A program made the translations under genes and the position numbers. 64,000 bases of DNA from Peptacetobacter hiranonis (GTDB lineage Bacteria > Bacillota > Clostridia > Peptostreptococcales > Peptostreptococcaceae): assembly GCF_008151785.1 (NCBI RefSeq), contig NZ_CP036523.1:2096019-2160018 (forward strand), in the 5' to 3' direction. Under the pieces are notes generated by a model, which was not told the origin of the DNA, did no database searches, and saw only the letters and a list, made by a program, of their open reading frames with translations. How positions within the stretch are numbered: position 1 is the first letter of the stretch; each line of letters starts with the position of its first letter. This document shows, piece by piece, positions 1-14,635 of this stretch.

Positions 1-2441
1 TTTATTGCATAATATCTTTGCCATATGATACTTACCAATGTCAAGATTTACTTTTGCTTTTAAGTTTAATGCCGATATACAATTTTCATCTTCATCTAAA
101 GCTCTATCTATTATTTCCAAAGCACTGTCATAGTCATAATTAACATATAAATCAAATGCTGCTTCTAGTTGAGTTTCTAAATCTAGCTCCTCAATCTCAT
201 ACATTGGTTTAAATTCATATTCTAGGCTATCTCCTTTTTGAGCATTTTCCCATCTTGTAAGAAGCTGTAAGTTTTCTACAACAGTTTTTCCACCTTTTGA
301 TAGAGGTACTATATGATCTATCTGGAAATATCTTTTATTCTTACTAGAATATGTTCCACTTGCACTTTCATATTCACCATTTTTATTTTTAAATTTTTCG
401 TAAACTGCGTCCGTAATTCTTCTCCACTCTTTTATATCTAATTCTTTTATTTTATACAACGGCATTTTTTCATAATCAATAGGATTTGCTTTTACCTCAG
501 GCTTAGATGCATCTTTATTTAAAAGCATATTTCTTATTTCTCTATCTATTTCGGATTTAAATAAAGATATATCGTTATTAAAATAGATTTTCCATCCTAA
601 TTTTTCATCTTCCCATTTTTTATTTATATAGTTAAACTCTTGAATCCTATTAAATTCATTATTTACTATTTCAGATGCTAATTTTCCTATATTAAAATCA
701 TCTCTTCCTTCAAAAGGAACATATACTGGTTTTTCTCCTGTTAAATTATAATAGAATAGTAAATCCTTTATATCCTCTTCATTAAATCCAATTTCTAAAT
801 CATATCCATCGAATATTTCTTTTTCAATATAGTTATAAAGTGAATTAAACTCTTTATCTGATACTTTTTCATCTAGTATTCCATTATTTTTAAATATATA
901 TTCCATATTTTCAATAAGTTGCTCATATGGATCTTTTAAATGTTCAAATACTAATACTTCACAAATTTTATCCATTTCATTTTCTTCATCAAATATATTA
1001 AATGTGTAAGATCCAACTGGTACTAATGACATATAGTTTTTTTCTTTCCATTTATTCTCAATAGAAGAATCCATAAATTTTGCAAATTCTTCTATCATTT
1101 TTATAGAAACTGTTCTAGTACATAATTTTTTCGTTTCTTTTTTACTATCTTCAAATTCATTTCCAATAATTAAGTTTTTAGGACTTATCCAGTTTATCCT
1201 ATCTTTCCAATCATCTATAAAACTTACAATATATGCTTTTTCTGTACCGCCAGCACTTTTACCTCTAAGCCCTCTTCCTATCATCTGATTCATAAGTATT
1301 GATGATGTAGTTGGTCTTGTTAAAAATACTGTTTCAACATCTGGTATATCAGTGCCCTCAGTTAATATATTTACATTAATTAAAACATCTAGTTTGCCAT
1401 TTCTAAAGTTAGATATTTTTATTTCATTTTCCTGATTACTTATAGTTACACCTGTATATGCATCTTTTATACTAGAAACAACATAGTCACTTTTTATTCC
1501 CTTTTGATTAAAAAGTGCACTAAGAGTTATCGCATGATTTACATTAAGAGCAAATACAAGACATTTACCATATTTTTCTTTATTATTTATATAATGATTA
1601 ACTATATAATTATTTCTTTCTTTATTTAAAGCTATGTCTGACGCTATATCATCTGGTATATTTTTAAAATTTTTAACAGCTTGTAATTCATAGCTTGTAA
1701 GTTCTCTATCCACCTTGTATTTTGTTTCTAATTCTATAAATTCTGGTGTTGATAATATACTATTATTTATCAATGTTTTTAAATCTACACTGTAACATAT
1801 TCCATCAGTAAATATTTTACCTAATAGTCCTTCTTCCTTTTGATTTGTTCTCATTGGTGTAGCTGTAAGGCCTAATATTTTAAATTTATTTTTACATGTA
1901 GATTTTAATAAATCAATTATACGTCTATATGTTTTAGCTGTTGCATGATGCGCTTCGTCTATAACTAGGCATACATTATCTTTATTGTTAACTAGCCAAT
2001 TTTCTAGATATTCTAAGTTATGATTCAAACTATCTTTACTAGCGATTATAAAATCATCATCTTTATCTATATTTACGGGAATATCGTGTTCATTAGAACC
2101 TGATATTATTCTATAAGAAAAATTTTCTCTATTTGGTAAAATATCCTTATATGAAGTATTTATAGCTGTTTTTAAAGTCTGATTAAGAAGTTCATGCCTA
2201 TGAGCTAACCATAGTATCTTTTGATTATTATTTATAATTTCTTTTAACGCCCAATATACAGCTGTAAATGTCTTTCCTCCTCCAGTTGGAATTACCAATA
2301 ATGAGCTAAATTTTTCTTTTTTCCCATTTTCTTCAATGTTTCTATTGCTTCTCTTTGATGCAAATATAAATTTCTAGGATTGTTAGAATTAGACACATAT
2401 ACTTTCCCAGAAAAATTATATTTTTTTGTACACTCTGTCAT
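1..2441 (-). pseudogene. Helicase-HNH nuclease gene, frameshifted and cut by the window edge
   Basis: This is a superfamily 2 helicase fused to an HNH nuclease, about 810 codons visible, running off the left edge. Seen: Walker A IPTGGGKT near 2262-2290, the DEAH box VIDEAHH near 1951-1971, motif III LTATP, motif VI MIGRGLRG near 1260-1290, then an HNH block (QIDHIVPL ... ENLQLLTRWENAQKGD) at 236-330 and a helical, TPR-like tail. The ATG at 2441 has a good AAGGTGAT site, but the first ~33 codons are in a different frame from the rest. The frames join if one A is added in the run at 2339-2341 (giving REAIENIEENGKKEKF). From there to position 1 the frame has no stop. Either the gene is a recent pseudogene or this is a sequencing error. 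The domain order suggests a DNA-targeting, possibly anti-phage, enzyme; that role is inference. Glutamine codons are a CAA/CAG mixture, unlike the CAG-only housekeeping genes. Confidence 0.8.
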
Positions 2442-2480
2442 AAATATTAATCACCTTTTTCTTTAAAATATTTTTATTAG

Positions 2481-2509
2481 AGTTTATCATATTTGTATAC
2501 TTATTGCAA
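2481..2509 (-). promoter_or_regulatory. Sigma-A type promoter of the helicase-HNH gene
   Basis: On the minus strand TTGCAA (2504-2509) and TAAACT (2481-2486) are 17 bp apart, about 40 bp before the ATG at 2441 and just past the rRNA terminator. The gene therefore seems to have its own promoter. Confidence 0.5.
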
Positions 2510-2532
2510 ATTAAGTACTTTTATACAATTTT

Positions 2533-2575
2533 AAAAAAAGACTACTATCAATAGTTTTTAATAGTAGTCTTTTTT
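2533..2575 (-). terminator. rRNA operon terminator
   Basis: The arms AAAGACTACTAT and ATAGTAGTCTTT form a long stem flanked by A and T runs, so it can work in both directions. It lies about 50 bp past the 5S 3' end. Confidence 0.85.
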
Positions 2576-2626
2576 AATAATTTATATACAATATTTATTT
2601 ATAGTATTTCAAAAAATAAAAAAGAT

Positions 2627-2746
<120 letters not shown>

Positions 2747-2761
2747 ATCTTTATTTTCAGA

Positions 2762-2790
2762 GATTGTACTCTGAAAACTACATACATATT
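2762..2790 (-). other. 3' arm of the 23S processing stem
   Basis: The minus-strand sequence with TGTAGTTTTCAGAGTAC, just after 23S, is complementary to GTACTTTGAAAACTACA at 5787-5813 just before 23S. Such flanking stems are RNase III / Mini-III processing sites in Firmicutes. Confidence 0.6.
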
Positions 2791-2814
2791 AATCAAATCA
2801 CCAAATATTTTCTT

Positions 2815-5714
<2,900 letters not shown>

Positions 5715-5786
5715 AGTTACAGTTGATATTTTTTTATAAGGTTATCGTCCTTATTTATCACATTAAGGAAATAAATGATGTCATAT

Positions 5787-5815
5787 CATAATATATATGT
5801 AGTTTTCAAAGTACA
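5787..5815 (-). other. 5' arm of the 23S processing stem
   Basis: Partner of the arm at 2762-2790. It sits between tRNA-Ala and 23S. The 16S gene has a similar pair of arms at about 5905-5935 and 7598-7630, sharing AACTGAACAGCAGATA. Confidence 0.55.
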
Positions 5816-5817
5816 AA

Positions 5818-5893
5818 TGGTGGAGATGAGGAGATTCGAACTCCTGACCCCTTGCTTGCAAGGCAAGTGCTCTCCCAACTGAGCTACACCCCC
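5818..5893 (-). tRNA. tRNA-Ala (anticodon TGC)
   Basis: A 76-nt cloverleaf in the 16S-23S spacer. Acceptor GGGGGTG pairs with CATCTCC, the D arm is AGCTCAGTTGGGAGAGC, the anticodon loop is CTTGCAA with TGC, the T arm is GTTCGAATC, and the CCA is encoded. No tRNA-Ile accompanies it in this spacer. Confidence 0.97.
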
Positions 5894-5942
5894 ATATTAA
5901 GTTTGTATAAACTTTCAAAACTGAACAGCAGATAATTCTCCC

Positions 5943-7448
<1,506 letters not shown>

Positions 7449-7682
7449 AAATTCTTCGAATTTTATATCGCCAACGATTTTTTCGCTAATGCTCAAAATT
7501 CCGTTGCTCAAAATAAAATCAGTTTGTTATATCCGCTCAGATGTTATCTCAAAATATCTGGCATGGTTTGTATGGCGCTCGAACTATTTGTTCGAACTAA
7601 ATATATCTGCTGTTCAGTTTTCAAAGTTCATTTAAAACTTTCGTTTTATTCTTTATTTTCTCGCCCTCTCTCAAGGACAAGT
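7449..7682 (-). other. 16S leader region without genes
   Basis: Transcribed leader between the rRNA promoter and 16S. It holds the upstream arm of the 16S processing stem (about 7598-7630), which pairs with 5905-5935. No protein frame here looks real; the apparent frame over 7320-7781 starts inside 16S. Confidence 0.6.
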
Positions 7683-7714
7683 ATTATATTATCATCTTTT
7701 ATTTTTATCGTCAA
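7683..7714 (-). promoter_or_regulatory. rRNA operon promoter
   Basis: TTGACG (7709-7714) is followed after 17 bp by TAATAT (7686-7691), with an overlapping TATAAT at 7683-7688. A/T tracts upstream resemble an UP element. About 235 nt of leader follow. Confidence 0.75.
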
Positions 7715-7795
7715 TACTTTTTTTAAACTTTTTTATATTTTTATTTTCTATCATCTAAAAAATATACTTCAAAGCCGCTAATTTCAACATTTCCA

Positions 7796-7835
7796 AAATA
7801 AAAAGCTAGTACAAAGAATTTTTCCTCATACTAGC
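7796..7835 (-). terminator. Terminator of the flavoprotein gene
   Basis: GCTAGTA ... TACTAGC stem followed on minus by TTTTTATTTT, about 45 bp after the stop codon. Confidence 0.75.
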
Positions 7836-7879
7836 CTCAATCATCTTAAAATTTATATATAATTAAATCTTCTATTACA

Positions 7880-9577
7880 CTATAATAATTCTCTTCCACA
7901 AGCACTTCTTGCTGCTACTCTACCAAAATGAAGAGCATGTCCTATACTGTATCCACAAGAAGGAACTCCATATCCGAAGTTACCAGTATTAGCAACTTCA
8001 CCTGCTGCATATAACCCTGGTATTATTTTCTTATTATTATCAAGAACATGAGCTGCTATATCTATTTCAAGACCTCCAAATGTTATAGAAGTTGCTGGTC
8101 TTAAAAATACCGCATAATATATATCTCCTCTTATAGCTCTCATTTCACTCGCTGGTTTTTCGTAATCTTCATCAAATCCCATATCACATAAATAGTTATA
8201 TCTATCTACAGTAGCTTTTAAAACTTCTGGTTTAACATTTATTTTTTCTGCTAATTCTTCTATACTACTAGCTTTTATTGCTTCCTTTGATCCTAAAGTA
8301 TACTGAAGTAGAGGATATTTATCTGCTTCTTCTCCACAAGTTATATACCATCCACCAGCACTACCAGCTTTTGCCATTGCGCAACCAACTAAACTGTGGA
8401 ACTGGAATTCATTGCAGAAACGTTTTCCTTCTAAACTAACTATTAAACTTGGCTCTTCATTTACACCTACTCCAGTTCTTTCATTTAACATCATTGTCTG
8501 TAAAGATGGGTGTTTATAATTTCTAGCACCTATTGCTTCTGCAACTCTAGCTCCATCTCCTTGACTTGATTCTGGGCAATTGTAATAATAGCCTTTCATC
8601 CATGGATATCTTGATTCAACTAATTCTCTATTAGCTGCAAATCCACCTGTTCCTATAAATACACCTTTTTTAGCCATTATAGTAACAACACTTCCATCTA
8701 AAGTATCTGTAGCTTTAGCTCCAACTACTCTGCCATCTTCTACTATTACCTCTGTAAGAGAAGTATTTAAAAGAGTTGTTCCTCCAAGCTCATGGAATTT
8801 ATTATTTAGTGGAACTATAAATCCTCCACCATATCCCATAGTCTGGCCACCGCCACCCATACTATTATGGATTCTCCATGGTAACTGAGAAGTATGAGGT
8901 GCCTCAACATCCTGCACTTCAAATCCCTGTTCTTCTAACCAATGTATATTTTCTGCTGCATGGTAGCAGAAGTAATTTATCTTATCATCATCTAAGAAAG
9001 TTCCCGCAGCTTTCTTTAAAAAATCAAACTGCATCTGAGGTGTATCTAATATACCTCTTTCTATCTGAGTTCTTGTACCAGCACCCATTATCTTACCACC
9101 ACATATTGCAGAAGAACCACCAATTACTCCCTGTTTTTCAACAAGAACTACATCAGCTCCACAATATTTAGCTTCTACAGCTGCTGAAAGACCTGCTATA
9201 CCAGATCCAAATACTACAAAATCAGTTTCTATTGTTCTATCTTCCTTTTTAGGTGGAACTGGAACTGCTTTATTCTTTAACTCTTCAACATCTCCACCTG
9301 CCTGTTCAACACAAGATGCAACTGCTTTAGCTATAGCTTTACAAACAACTTCAGCACCTACAACCATTGGTACAGCTAAAGACTGATATTCTATTATCTT
9401 TGGAACCCAATGTTCAAAAGGTGAACTTTCAAGACCATATGCCTGTCCATAAATTTCTTTGTGTTTAACAATATTAATATCTGTTATTTCACTTTCAGAA
9501 AATGTTACTTCAACAACAACCTTACCTTTTACACCGTATCCTTTTCCAGTGTATGTACCTGCATTATACTTCGCCAT
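7880..9577 (-). CDS. Fumarate reductase-like flavoprotein with FMN-binding domain
   Basis: A 565-residue FAD-dependent oxidoreductase. Residues ~5-90 form an FMN_bind domain (starting NAGTYTGKGYGVKGKVVVEV). The rest is an FAD_binding_2 flavoprotein with the dinucleotide site VVFGSGIAGLSAAVEAK, EKQGVIGGSS, and a C-terminal GLYAAGEVANTGNFGYG block. There is no signal peptide, so it should be cytosolic. Relatives reduce fumarate, urocanate or other enoates; the substrate cannot be told. The usual covalent FMN acceptor (D-x-x-S/T-G-A-T) reads PMVVGAEV here, without Ser/Thr at the expected place. Single-gene unit with its own strong promoter and terminator. The AGGAGG site precedes the ATG. Confidence 0.85.
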   Translation of the reverse strand: MAKYNAGTYTGKGYGVKGKVVVEVTFSESEITDINIVKHKEIYGQAYGLESSPFEHWVPKIIEYQSLAVPMVVGAEVVCKAIAKAVASCVEQAGGDVEELKNKAVPVPPKKEDRTIETDFVVFGSGIAGLSAAVEAKYCGADVVLVEKQGVIGGSSAICGGKIMGAGTRTQIERGILDTPQMQFDFLKKAAGTFLDDDKINYFCYHAAENIHWLEEQGFEVQDVEAPHTSQLPWRIHNSMGGGGQTMGYGGGFIVPLNNKFHELGGTTLLNTSLTEVIVEDGRVVGAKATDTLDGSVVTIMAKKGVFIGTGGFAANRELVESRYPWMKGYYYNCPESSQGDGARVAEAIGARNYKHPSLQTMMLNERTGVGVNEEPSLIVSLEGKRFCNEFQFHSLVGCAMAKAGSAGGWYITCGEEADKYPLLQYTLGSKEAIKASSIEELAEKINVKPEVLKATVDRYNYLCDMGFDEDYEKPASEMRAIRGDIYYAVFLRPATSITFGGLEIDIAAHVLDNNKKIIPGLYAAGEVANTGNFGYGVPSCGYSIGHALHFGRVAARSACGRELL

Positions 9578-9649
9578 GAAACTTTTCCCTCCTAGTAAAA
9601 CTTACCTTAAAATGATTTTGTTATTTTTTTGTTAATAACATTATAGAAG

Positions 9650-9678
9650 ATTATATTCCGTTGAAATTTCAAAGTCAA
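9650..9678 (-). promoter_or_regulatory. Promoter with operator-like palindrome
   Basis: TTGACT (9673-9678) and TATAAT (9650-9655) are exactly 17 bp apart. The spacer holds the perfect palindrome TTGAAATTTCAA, and CAACG/CGTTG motifs recur at 9676-9697. This is a good promoter with a likely repressor site for the flavoprotein gene. Confidence 0.75.
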
Positions 9679-9755
9679 CGAGTTGCATAACGTTGTATAA
9701 AATACCACTTTACTGTCTTTAAATAGGTTAATAAAGTAATTGTATTTGTCTTCTT

Positions 9756-10637
9756 TTATCTCTTTACTTTTGGGTCATATTCAGCATCTACCTTATCAAG
9801 ATTATACTTATCCATAAGATTTATAAGCACATCCGCATAGACAAGCTCGCCTTTAGAGTTTTCCTTTGTAGCATATCCTGCATCCTCTAAAACCTGAGCC
9901 TGAGCTTTTCCATCCTTAGCCTTAAATAATCCCGCTTTTTCATACCTTTTATTTTCACTTAAAAACTTTCCATAATCATATATAGACTCCTTATAAGACC
10001 TATATCTCCTAAAAGCAGCATTTTCTGTATCATTGTACCCTTCTTTAGTATTCATATTGACACTTCTTCCATTCCAAGACTTATCAGCCTTTATCCCAAA
10101 TAAATTAAAATACTCCTTAGAAAGTTCCGACTTACCCCAGTTTGATTCAATAGCAGCCCGCGAAATAGTCACAGAAGGATAAATTCCATACTTTTCATAA
10201 ACATCTACCGCTATAGGCTCTACCATTTCAATAAAATCCTCTCTCTGCATATCCTCTATATAACCTCTTCCAAATGTAGAATATATAGCAAATATCAAAA
10301 TAGTTAAAACCACTAATATAATAGAAATATTCCTAGTCTTTTTCTTAGCTTTCTTACTTTTATTACTAGTTGGTTTCTTTGAATTTTTAGATTTACTACT
10401 TCCTCCTTTTGTAGAACCAGCTACTTTCTTAGAATTACCTCCAGTACCACTTTTCTTAGCCCTACTTTGGCTACTTTTTCCTTTTGTCGCATTAAGCTCA
10501 CTCTTTACCTTTTTAGATGAATTAACCTTTTTAGGCTTAACACCTAAATTTCTATCATCCTCTCTCTCCTTAATCTTTCCTTGCACACTTTTTCTCATAT
10601 CATCTAATCTCTTGCTATCTATATTATTTTCATCCAT
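9756..10637 (-). CDS. Membrane-anchored glucosaminidase-domain protein
   Basis: About 293 residues. The ATG at 10637 is preferred because GAGGA lies 7 nt upstream; a longer frame reaches 10685. The first ~100 residues are very rich in Lys, Ser and Gly (for example KKSGTGGNSKKVAGSTKGG), then comes one membrane segment (NISIILVVLTILIFAIYS), then an extracellular GH73 / Flg_J-like glucosaminidase domain with the motif SRAAIESNWGKSELSKEYFN, its Glu being the expected catalytic acid. It should cut the glycan strands of peptidoglycan in wall growth or separation. The basic inside part is unusually long for this family; it may bind nucleic acid or an acidic partner, which is inference. Confidence 0.8.
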   Translation of the reverse strand: MDENNIDSKRLDDMRKSVQGKIKEREDDRNLGVKPKKVNSSKKVKSELNATKGKSSQSRAKKSGTGGNSKKVAGSTKGGSSKSKNSKKPTSNKSKKAKKKTRNISIILVVLTILIFAIYSTFGRGYIEDMQREDFIEMVEPIAVDVYEKYGIYPSVTISRAAIESNWGKSELSKEYFNLFGIKADKSWNGRSVNMNTKEGYNDTENAAFRRYRSYKESIYDYGKFLSENKRYEKAGLFKAKDGKAQAQVLEDAGYATKENSKGELVYADVLINLMDKYNLDKVDAEYDPKVKR

Positions 10638-10743
10638 ATGCATTTCCTCACAATTTTTTACTATATTTTTTATTATACAATACAACTCCTCCCAAATAAA
10701 AATAAAAATGCGCTATCTCACGAACATTTTACAATCATCAAAA

Positions 10744-10778
10744 TAAAAAAGAGCTGCTACAATACCTGTAACAACTCT
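10744..10778 (-). terminator. Terminator of the pot operon
   Basis: GAGTTGTTACA ... TGTAGCAGCTC stem followed by T run. Same stem family (TGTTACAA..TTGTAGCAGC) as the terminators at 37704 and 49883. Confidence 0.8.
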
Positions 10779-10791
10779 CAATTATAATTAA

Positions 10792-11847
10792 TTATCTTGA
10801 TTTTAGCTCTATCCAAGCCTTATCATATAGTTTTATATCTTTACCTATATCTGTAAATGTCTCGCACTTACTTAAATACTCATCATCAGGATAAGCTCCT
10901 TTATTGCTAGTTATCTCCTTATCTAAAAGGTCGAAACAAGCCTTATTAGGAGTAGAATATCCTATATACTCTGTATTTATCTTAGCAATTTCTGGATCAA
11001 GCATAAAGTTTATAAACATTTCTGCTTCTTTTTTATTCTCACAAGTAGTAGGTATGCACATTGCATCTACCCATCTATTAGTTCCTTCTTCTGGATTGAA
11101 GAATTTTAAATCTGGATTTTCTTCCTGCATAAGAGGGAAATCCCCTGAATATATCATTCCTATATATCCATCTTCTCCAACCATTCTATCTTTAACCTCA
11201 TCATTTACATAAGCTAAAGCGTATTCTTTCTGTTTAACTAATAGCTCCTTAGCTTCATTTATTTCCTTTGGATTTGTAGTATTCATACTATACCCTAACT
11301 TAAATAAAGCTGCACCCATTGTATCTCTAACAGAGTCAAATATTAATATCTTTCCTTTATATTTAGGATTCCATAAAATATCCCAAGACCCTAAGTCCTT
11401 TTCATCGACATACTTTGAATTGTATGCAAGACCTAAAGTACCCCACATATAAGGAACACTGTACTCATTTTTAGGATCGTATTCAGAACCTAAAAACTTC
11501 TTATCTATATTTTTTATATTAGGAATATTATTAAAATCTAGCTTTTCAAGTAGACCTTCCTTTCTCATCTTTGCAACCATATAATCAGAAGGAACTACAA
11601 TATCGTACTTAGTACTTCCACTCTTTACTTTCTGATACATCATCTCATTTGTATCATAAGTAGAATACTGCACCTGTATCCCTGTCTGTTTTTCAAACTC
11701 ATCTATTAAACTTTCATCGATATAATCACCAACGTTGTAAACATTTAAAACCTTTGATGAGTCTGCTGATTTTCTACACCCAGTTAGAGGAAGCACTGTC
11801 ATACAAGCAATTAAAACAAGTGACAATATTTTTTTAGCTATTTTCAT
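10792..11847 (-). CDS. potD: Spermidine/putrescine-binding lipoprotein
   Basis: A 351-residue periplasmic-binding-type protein that captures polyamines outside the membrane for the PotABC importer. Residues 1-24 are a lipoprotein signal with lipobox LTGC. PotD-like segments are LNVYNVGDYIDESLIDEFEKQTG and the VPYMWGTLGLAYN block. It starts directly after the potC stop, the last gene of potA-potB-potC-potD. Strong family match; the exact polyamine is not certain. Confidence 0.9.
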   Translation of the reverse strand: MKIAKKILSLVLIACMTVLPLTGCRKSADSSKVLNVYNVGDYIDESLIDEFEKQTGIQVQYSTYDTNEMMYQKVKSGSTKYDIVVPSDYMVAKMRKEGLLEKLDFNNIPNIKNIDKKFLGSEYDPKNEYSVPYMWGTLGLAYNSKYVDEKDLGSWDILWNPKYKGKILIFDSVRDTMGAALFKLGYSMNTTNPKEINEAKELLVKQKEYALAYVNDEVKDRMVGEDGYIGMIYSGDFPLMQEENPDLKFFNPEEGTNRWVDAMCIPTTCENKKEAEMFINFMLDPEIAKINTEYIGYSTPNKACFDLLDKEITSNKGAYPDDEYLSKCETFTDIGKDIKLYDKAWIELKSR

Positions 11848-12645
11848 CTACCTTCTTCCCCTTTCTTCTAAAGACTGTTTCTTATTAGAAAGTATTAACA
11901 GTATAAGAACTGTTATAAACATTAAAGTTGAAAGCGCATTTATTTCTGGTTTTATTCCTCTTCTAGCCATAGAGTAAATTTCTATAGATAAGTTTGTAAC
12001 CCCATTTCCAGAGTTGAAGAAACTTATTATGAAATCATCTATAGACATAGTGAATGCCATTAAAAATCCTGATACTATACCAGGTTTTATCTGAGGTAGT
12101 ATAACCTTTCTTAATGCATAAAATGGTGTTGCACCTAAATCTAATGCTGCATTCTCTATATTTTCAGGCATCTGTCTTAATTTTGGAAGCACTGAAAGTA
12201 TTACATAAGGAATACAGAACATTATATGCGCTATAAGCATTGTCATATATCCAAAATCTACCTGTAAAAATACAAATAAACTCATAAGAGCTACCCCTGT
12301 TACTATCTCTGTATTTAATATTGGTAGGTTGTTTACATTCATCATTATAGCTTTGTTTCTAGGTCTCATCTTATTTATACCTATTGCACTTAAAGTACCT
12401 ACTATTGTAGCTATTACTGAAGAAATTATAGCTATAGTAACTGTATAATAAAGTGCTGTCATTATAGCTTCATTTTGGAATAATCTCACATACCATTTAG
12501 TTGTGAATGCTCCTATATGTCCCATAGATCTAGAATCACTGAAAGAGAATACTATTAGGGCGAATATTGGTATATATAGGAATAAGAAAACTAAAAACAT
12601 ATATATATCTGAAACTATTTTTATCTTCTTTTTGTTTTTGTTCAT
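11848..12645 (-). CDS. potC: Polyamine ABC transporter permease PotC
   Basis: A 265-residue inner-membrane permease with about six hydrophobic segments. The EAA loop that contacts the ATPase is visible (ENAALDLGATPFYALRKVILP). It ends with the basic tail KKQSLEERGRR. The start overlaps the potB stop region by one base, indicating translational coupling. It forms the channel with PotB. Confidence 0.9.
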   Translation of the reverse strand: MNKNKKKIKIVSDIYMFLVFLFLYIPIFALIVFSFSDSRSMGHIGAFTTKWYVRLFQNEAIMTALYYTVTIAIISSVIATIVGTLSAIGINKMRPRNKAIMMNVNNLPILNTEIVTGVALMSLFVFLQVDFGYMTMLIAHIMFCIPYVILSVLPKLRQMPENIENAALDLGATPFYALRKVILPQIKPGIVSGFLMAFTMSIDDFIISFFNSGNGVTNLSIEIYSMARRGIKPEINALSTLMFITVLILLILSNKKQSLEERGRR

Positions 12646-13484
12646 TATATAACCATACCCCCTTCTCCGCTTCCATCGTCCATCTTAGACATTATACTCA
12701 TTGAAATTAATATTACTATCATTAAGAATATTGATATTGCAGAACCAAAGTTCCAATCCCCTACAACTGTAAACTGCTGTTCTATTAAATCCCCGATTAG
12801 CATTGTTTTTCCTCCACCAAGAAGTCTTGATATAGCGAATGATGTTATTGATGGCATGAACACCATTGTTATACCAGAGAAAACTCCTGGTAAGCTAAGT
12901 GGGAATATTATTTTTCTAAATACTGTAAAATTGTTAGCTCCTAAATCGTGAGCTGCATCTATTAAATCGTGATCCATTTTTGATAATGAAGTGTATATAG
13001 GTAATACCATAAATGGTAAGAAGTTATAAACCATACCTAATAACACTGCAAATGGAGTATATAAAATAGAACGATACTCTATACCAAATAATCCTAAAAA
13101 GCTACTTAATAATCCGTTCTGTCCTAGGATTGATGCCCAAGAATATGTTCTAAGTAGGAAGTTCATCCACATTGGAAGTATAAATAAAAGTATTAAAGTT
13201 CCTCTTTTACTTATTGGAGCTTTAGATATAATATATGCAACTGGATAACCTATTAATATACATGCTAGAGTAGCGCCTCCAGATATTAATATAGATCTCC
13301 AAAATACTGATAAATATATCGGATCTAAAACTGATTTGAAGTTATCAAGAGTAAAAACTATCTCTCCGTTAACTTCTTTTGTAAAACTGTAATAAACTAC
13401 TAGGAATAATGGAATTACTACGAATATTGCACTCCATACTATGTATGGATAAGCAAATTTTGATTTTGAATTCTTAATTTTCAT
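12645..13484 (-). CDS. potB: Polyamine ABC transporter permease PotB
   Basis: About 280 residues, six membrane segments, EAA loop [21 protein letters not shown]. The start is ambiguous: GTG at 13493 or ATG at 13487 and 13484 all lie in the potA 3' end. The GGTGA element fits the ATG at 13484 best. It overlaps potA either way, so the two are translationally coupled. Confidence 0.88.
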   Translation of the reverse strand: MKIKNSKSKFAYPYIVWSAIFVVIPLFLVVYYSFTKEVNGEIVFTLDNFKSVLDPIYLSVFWRSILISGGATLACILIGYPVAYIISKAPISKRGTLILLFILPMWMNFLLRTYSWASILGQNGLLSSFLGLFGIEYRSILYTPFAVLLGMVYNFLPFMVLPIYTSLSKMDHDLIDAAHDLGANNFTVFRKIIFPLSLPGVFSGITMVFMPSITSFAISRLLGGGKTMLIGDLIEQQFTVVGDWNFGSAISIFLMIVILISMSIMSKMDDGSGEGGMVI

Positions 13485-14544
13485 CATCTTCACCAGCTTC
13501 TATTTCGACTTTTTTCATTATATGTATATCCTCTGGATATATGTCTATTCCTAGTTCTGTTCCTACTTCTGCATACCGAGTATTGTGAAGTAGCCAAGTT
13601 CTTCCATTTTCTTCTAATTCTATTTCGTAGTGTACTCCTTTAAATATTACAGATGTTACTTTTCCTACTATCATACCATTTTCTGGTTTAACCATTTTTA
13701 TATCTTCTGGTCTTATAACAACTTCTATTTCTTCGTTCTTTTCAAATCCTTTATCTACACATTCAAATTCTCTATCAGCAAATACAACTCTGAAGTCTTC
13801 AAGCATTACACCTGGTAATATATTACTTTCTCCTATAAACTTAGCAACAAATGCATTTTTAGGTTCATTGTATATATCTACTGGATTTCCCATCTGCTGT
13901 ATTTTTCCTTTATTTAGAACTACTATAGTATCAGACATACTAAGTGCTTCTTCCTGGTCGTGTGTAACAAATATAAATGTTATACCTAATTTTTTCTGTA
14001 TTCTTTTAAGCTCTACCTGCATTTCCTGTCTTAATTTTAAGTCAAGTGCTCCAAGTGGCTCGTCAAGAAGAAGAACTTTAGGCTCATTTACAACAGCTCT
14101 TGCTATTGCTATTCTCTGCTGCTGTCCACCAGATAAAGAATCTATTGCTCTGTTTTCAAATCCTTCAAGAGCAACAAGTTTTAAAACTTCTTTAACCTTT
14201 TTATCTATTTCATCTTTAGGAACTTTCTTTATCTTTAACCCAAATGCTACATTTTCATAAACATTCATGTGTGGGAATAGTGAATATTTCTGGAAAACAG
14301 TGTTTACATGTCTTTCATTTGGAGGTAGGTCGTTTATTTCCTTACCTTCGAATATTACACTCCCTGCATCAGCCTGTTCAAAACCAGCTATTATTTTTAA
14401 TAGTGTTGTTTTACCACATCCTGATGGTCCTAATAATGTTAAAAACTCGTTTTTCTTTATATCAAGATTAAATTTATCTAATACTACGTTATCTCCACCA
14501 TATACTTTATGTATTCCTCTTAATTCTATTATGTTTTCTGTCAA
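13474..14544 (-). CDS. potA: Polyamine ABC transporter ATPase PotA
   Basis: A 356-residue cytoplasmic ATPase. Walker [10 protein letters not shown] (38-46), Q loop, signature [14 protein letters not shown], Walker [12 protein letters not shown] and the switch His in [13 protein letters not shown] are intact, followed by a C-terminal TOBE regulatory domain. The start codon is TTG, with GAGGTG about 8 nt before it. First gene of the transporter operon; the regulator gene lies 92 bp upstream on the same strand and may share its transcript. Confidence 0.92.
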   Translation of the reverse strand: MTENIIELRGIHKVYGGDNVVLDKFNLDIKKNEFLTLLGPSGCGKTTLLKIIAGFEQADAGSVIFEGKEINDLPPNERHVNTVFQKYSLFPHMNVYENVAFGLKIKKVPKDEIDKKVKEVLKLVALEGFENRAIDSLSGGQQQRIAIARAVVNEPKVLLLDEPLGALDLKLRQEMQVELKRIQKKLGITFIFVTHDQEEALSMSDTIVVLNKGKIQQMGNPVDIYNEPKNAFVAKFIGESNILPGVMLEDFRVVFADREFECVDKGFEKNEEIEVVIRPEDIKMVKPENGMIVGKVTSVIFKGVHYEIELEENGRTWLLHNTRYAEVGTELGIDIYPEDIHIMKKVEIEAGEDDEN

Positions 14545-14635
14545 AGTATAACACCTCTCTCCTCAAAATTAAATCAAACATATTAATCACAAAATAATAT
14601 TTATTAAAAATTATAATTGCACTACTTTCAAATAT

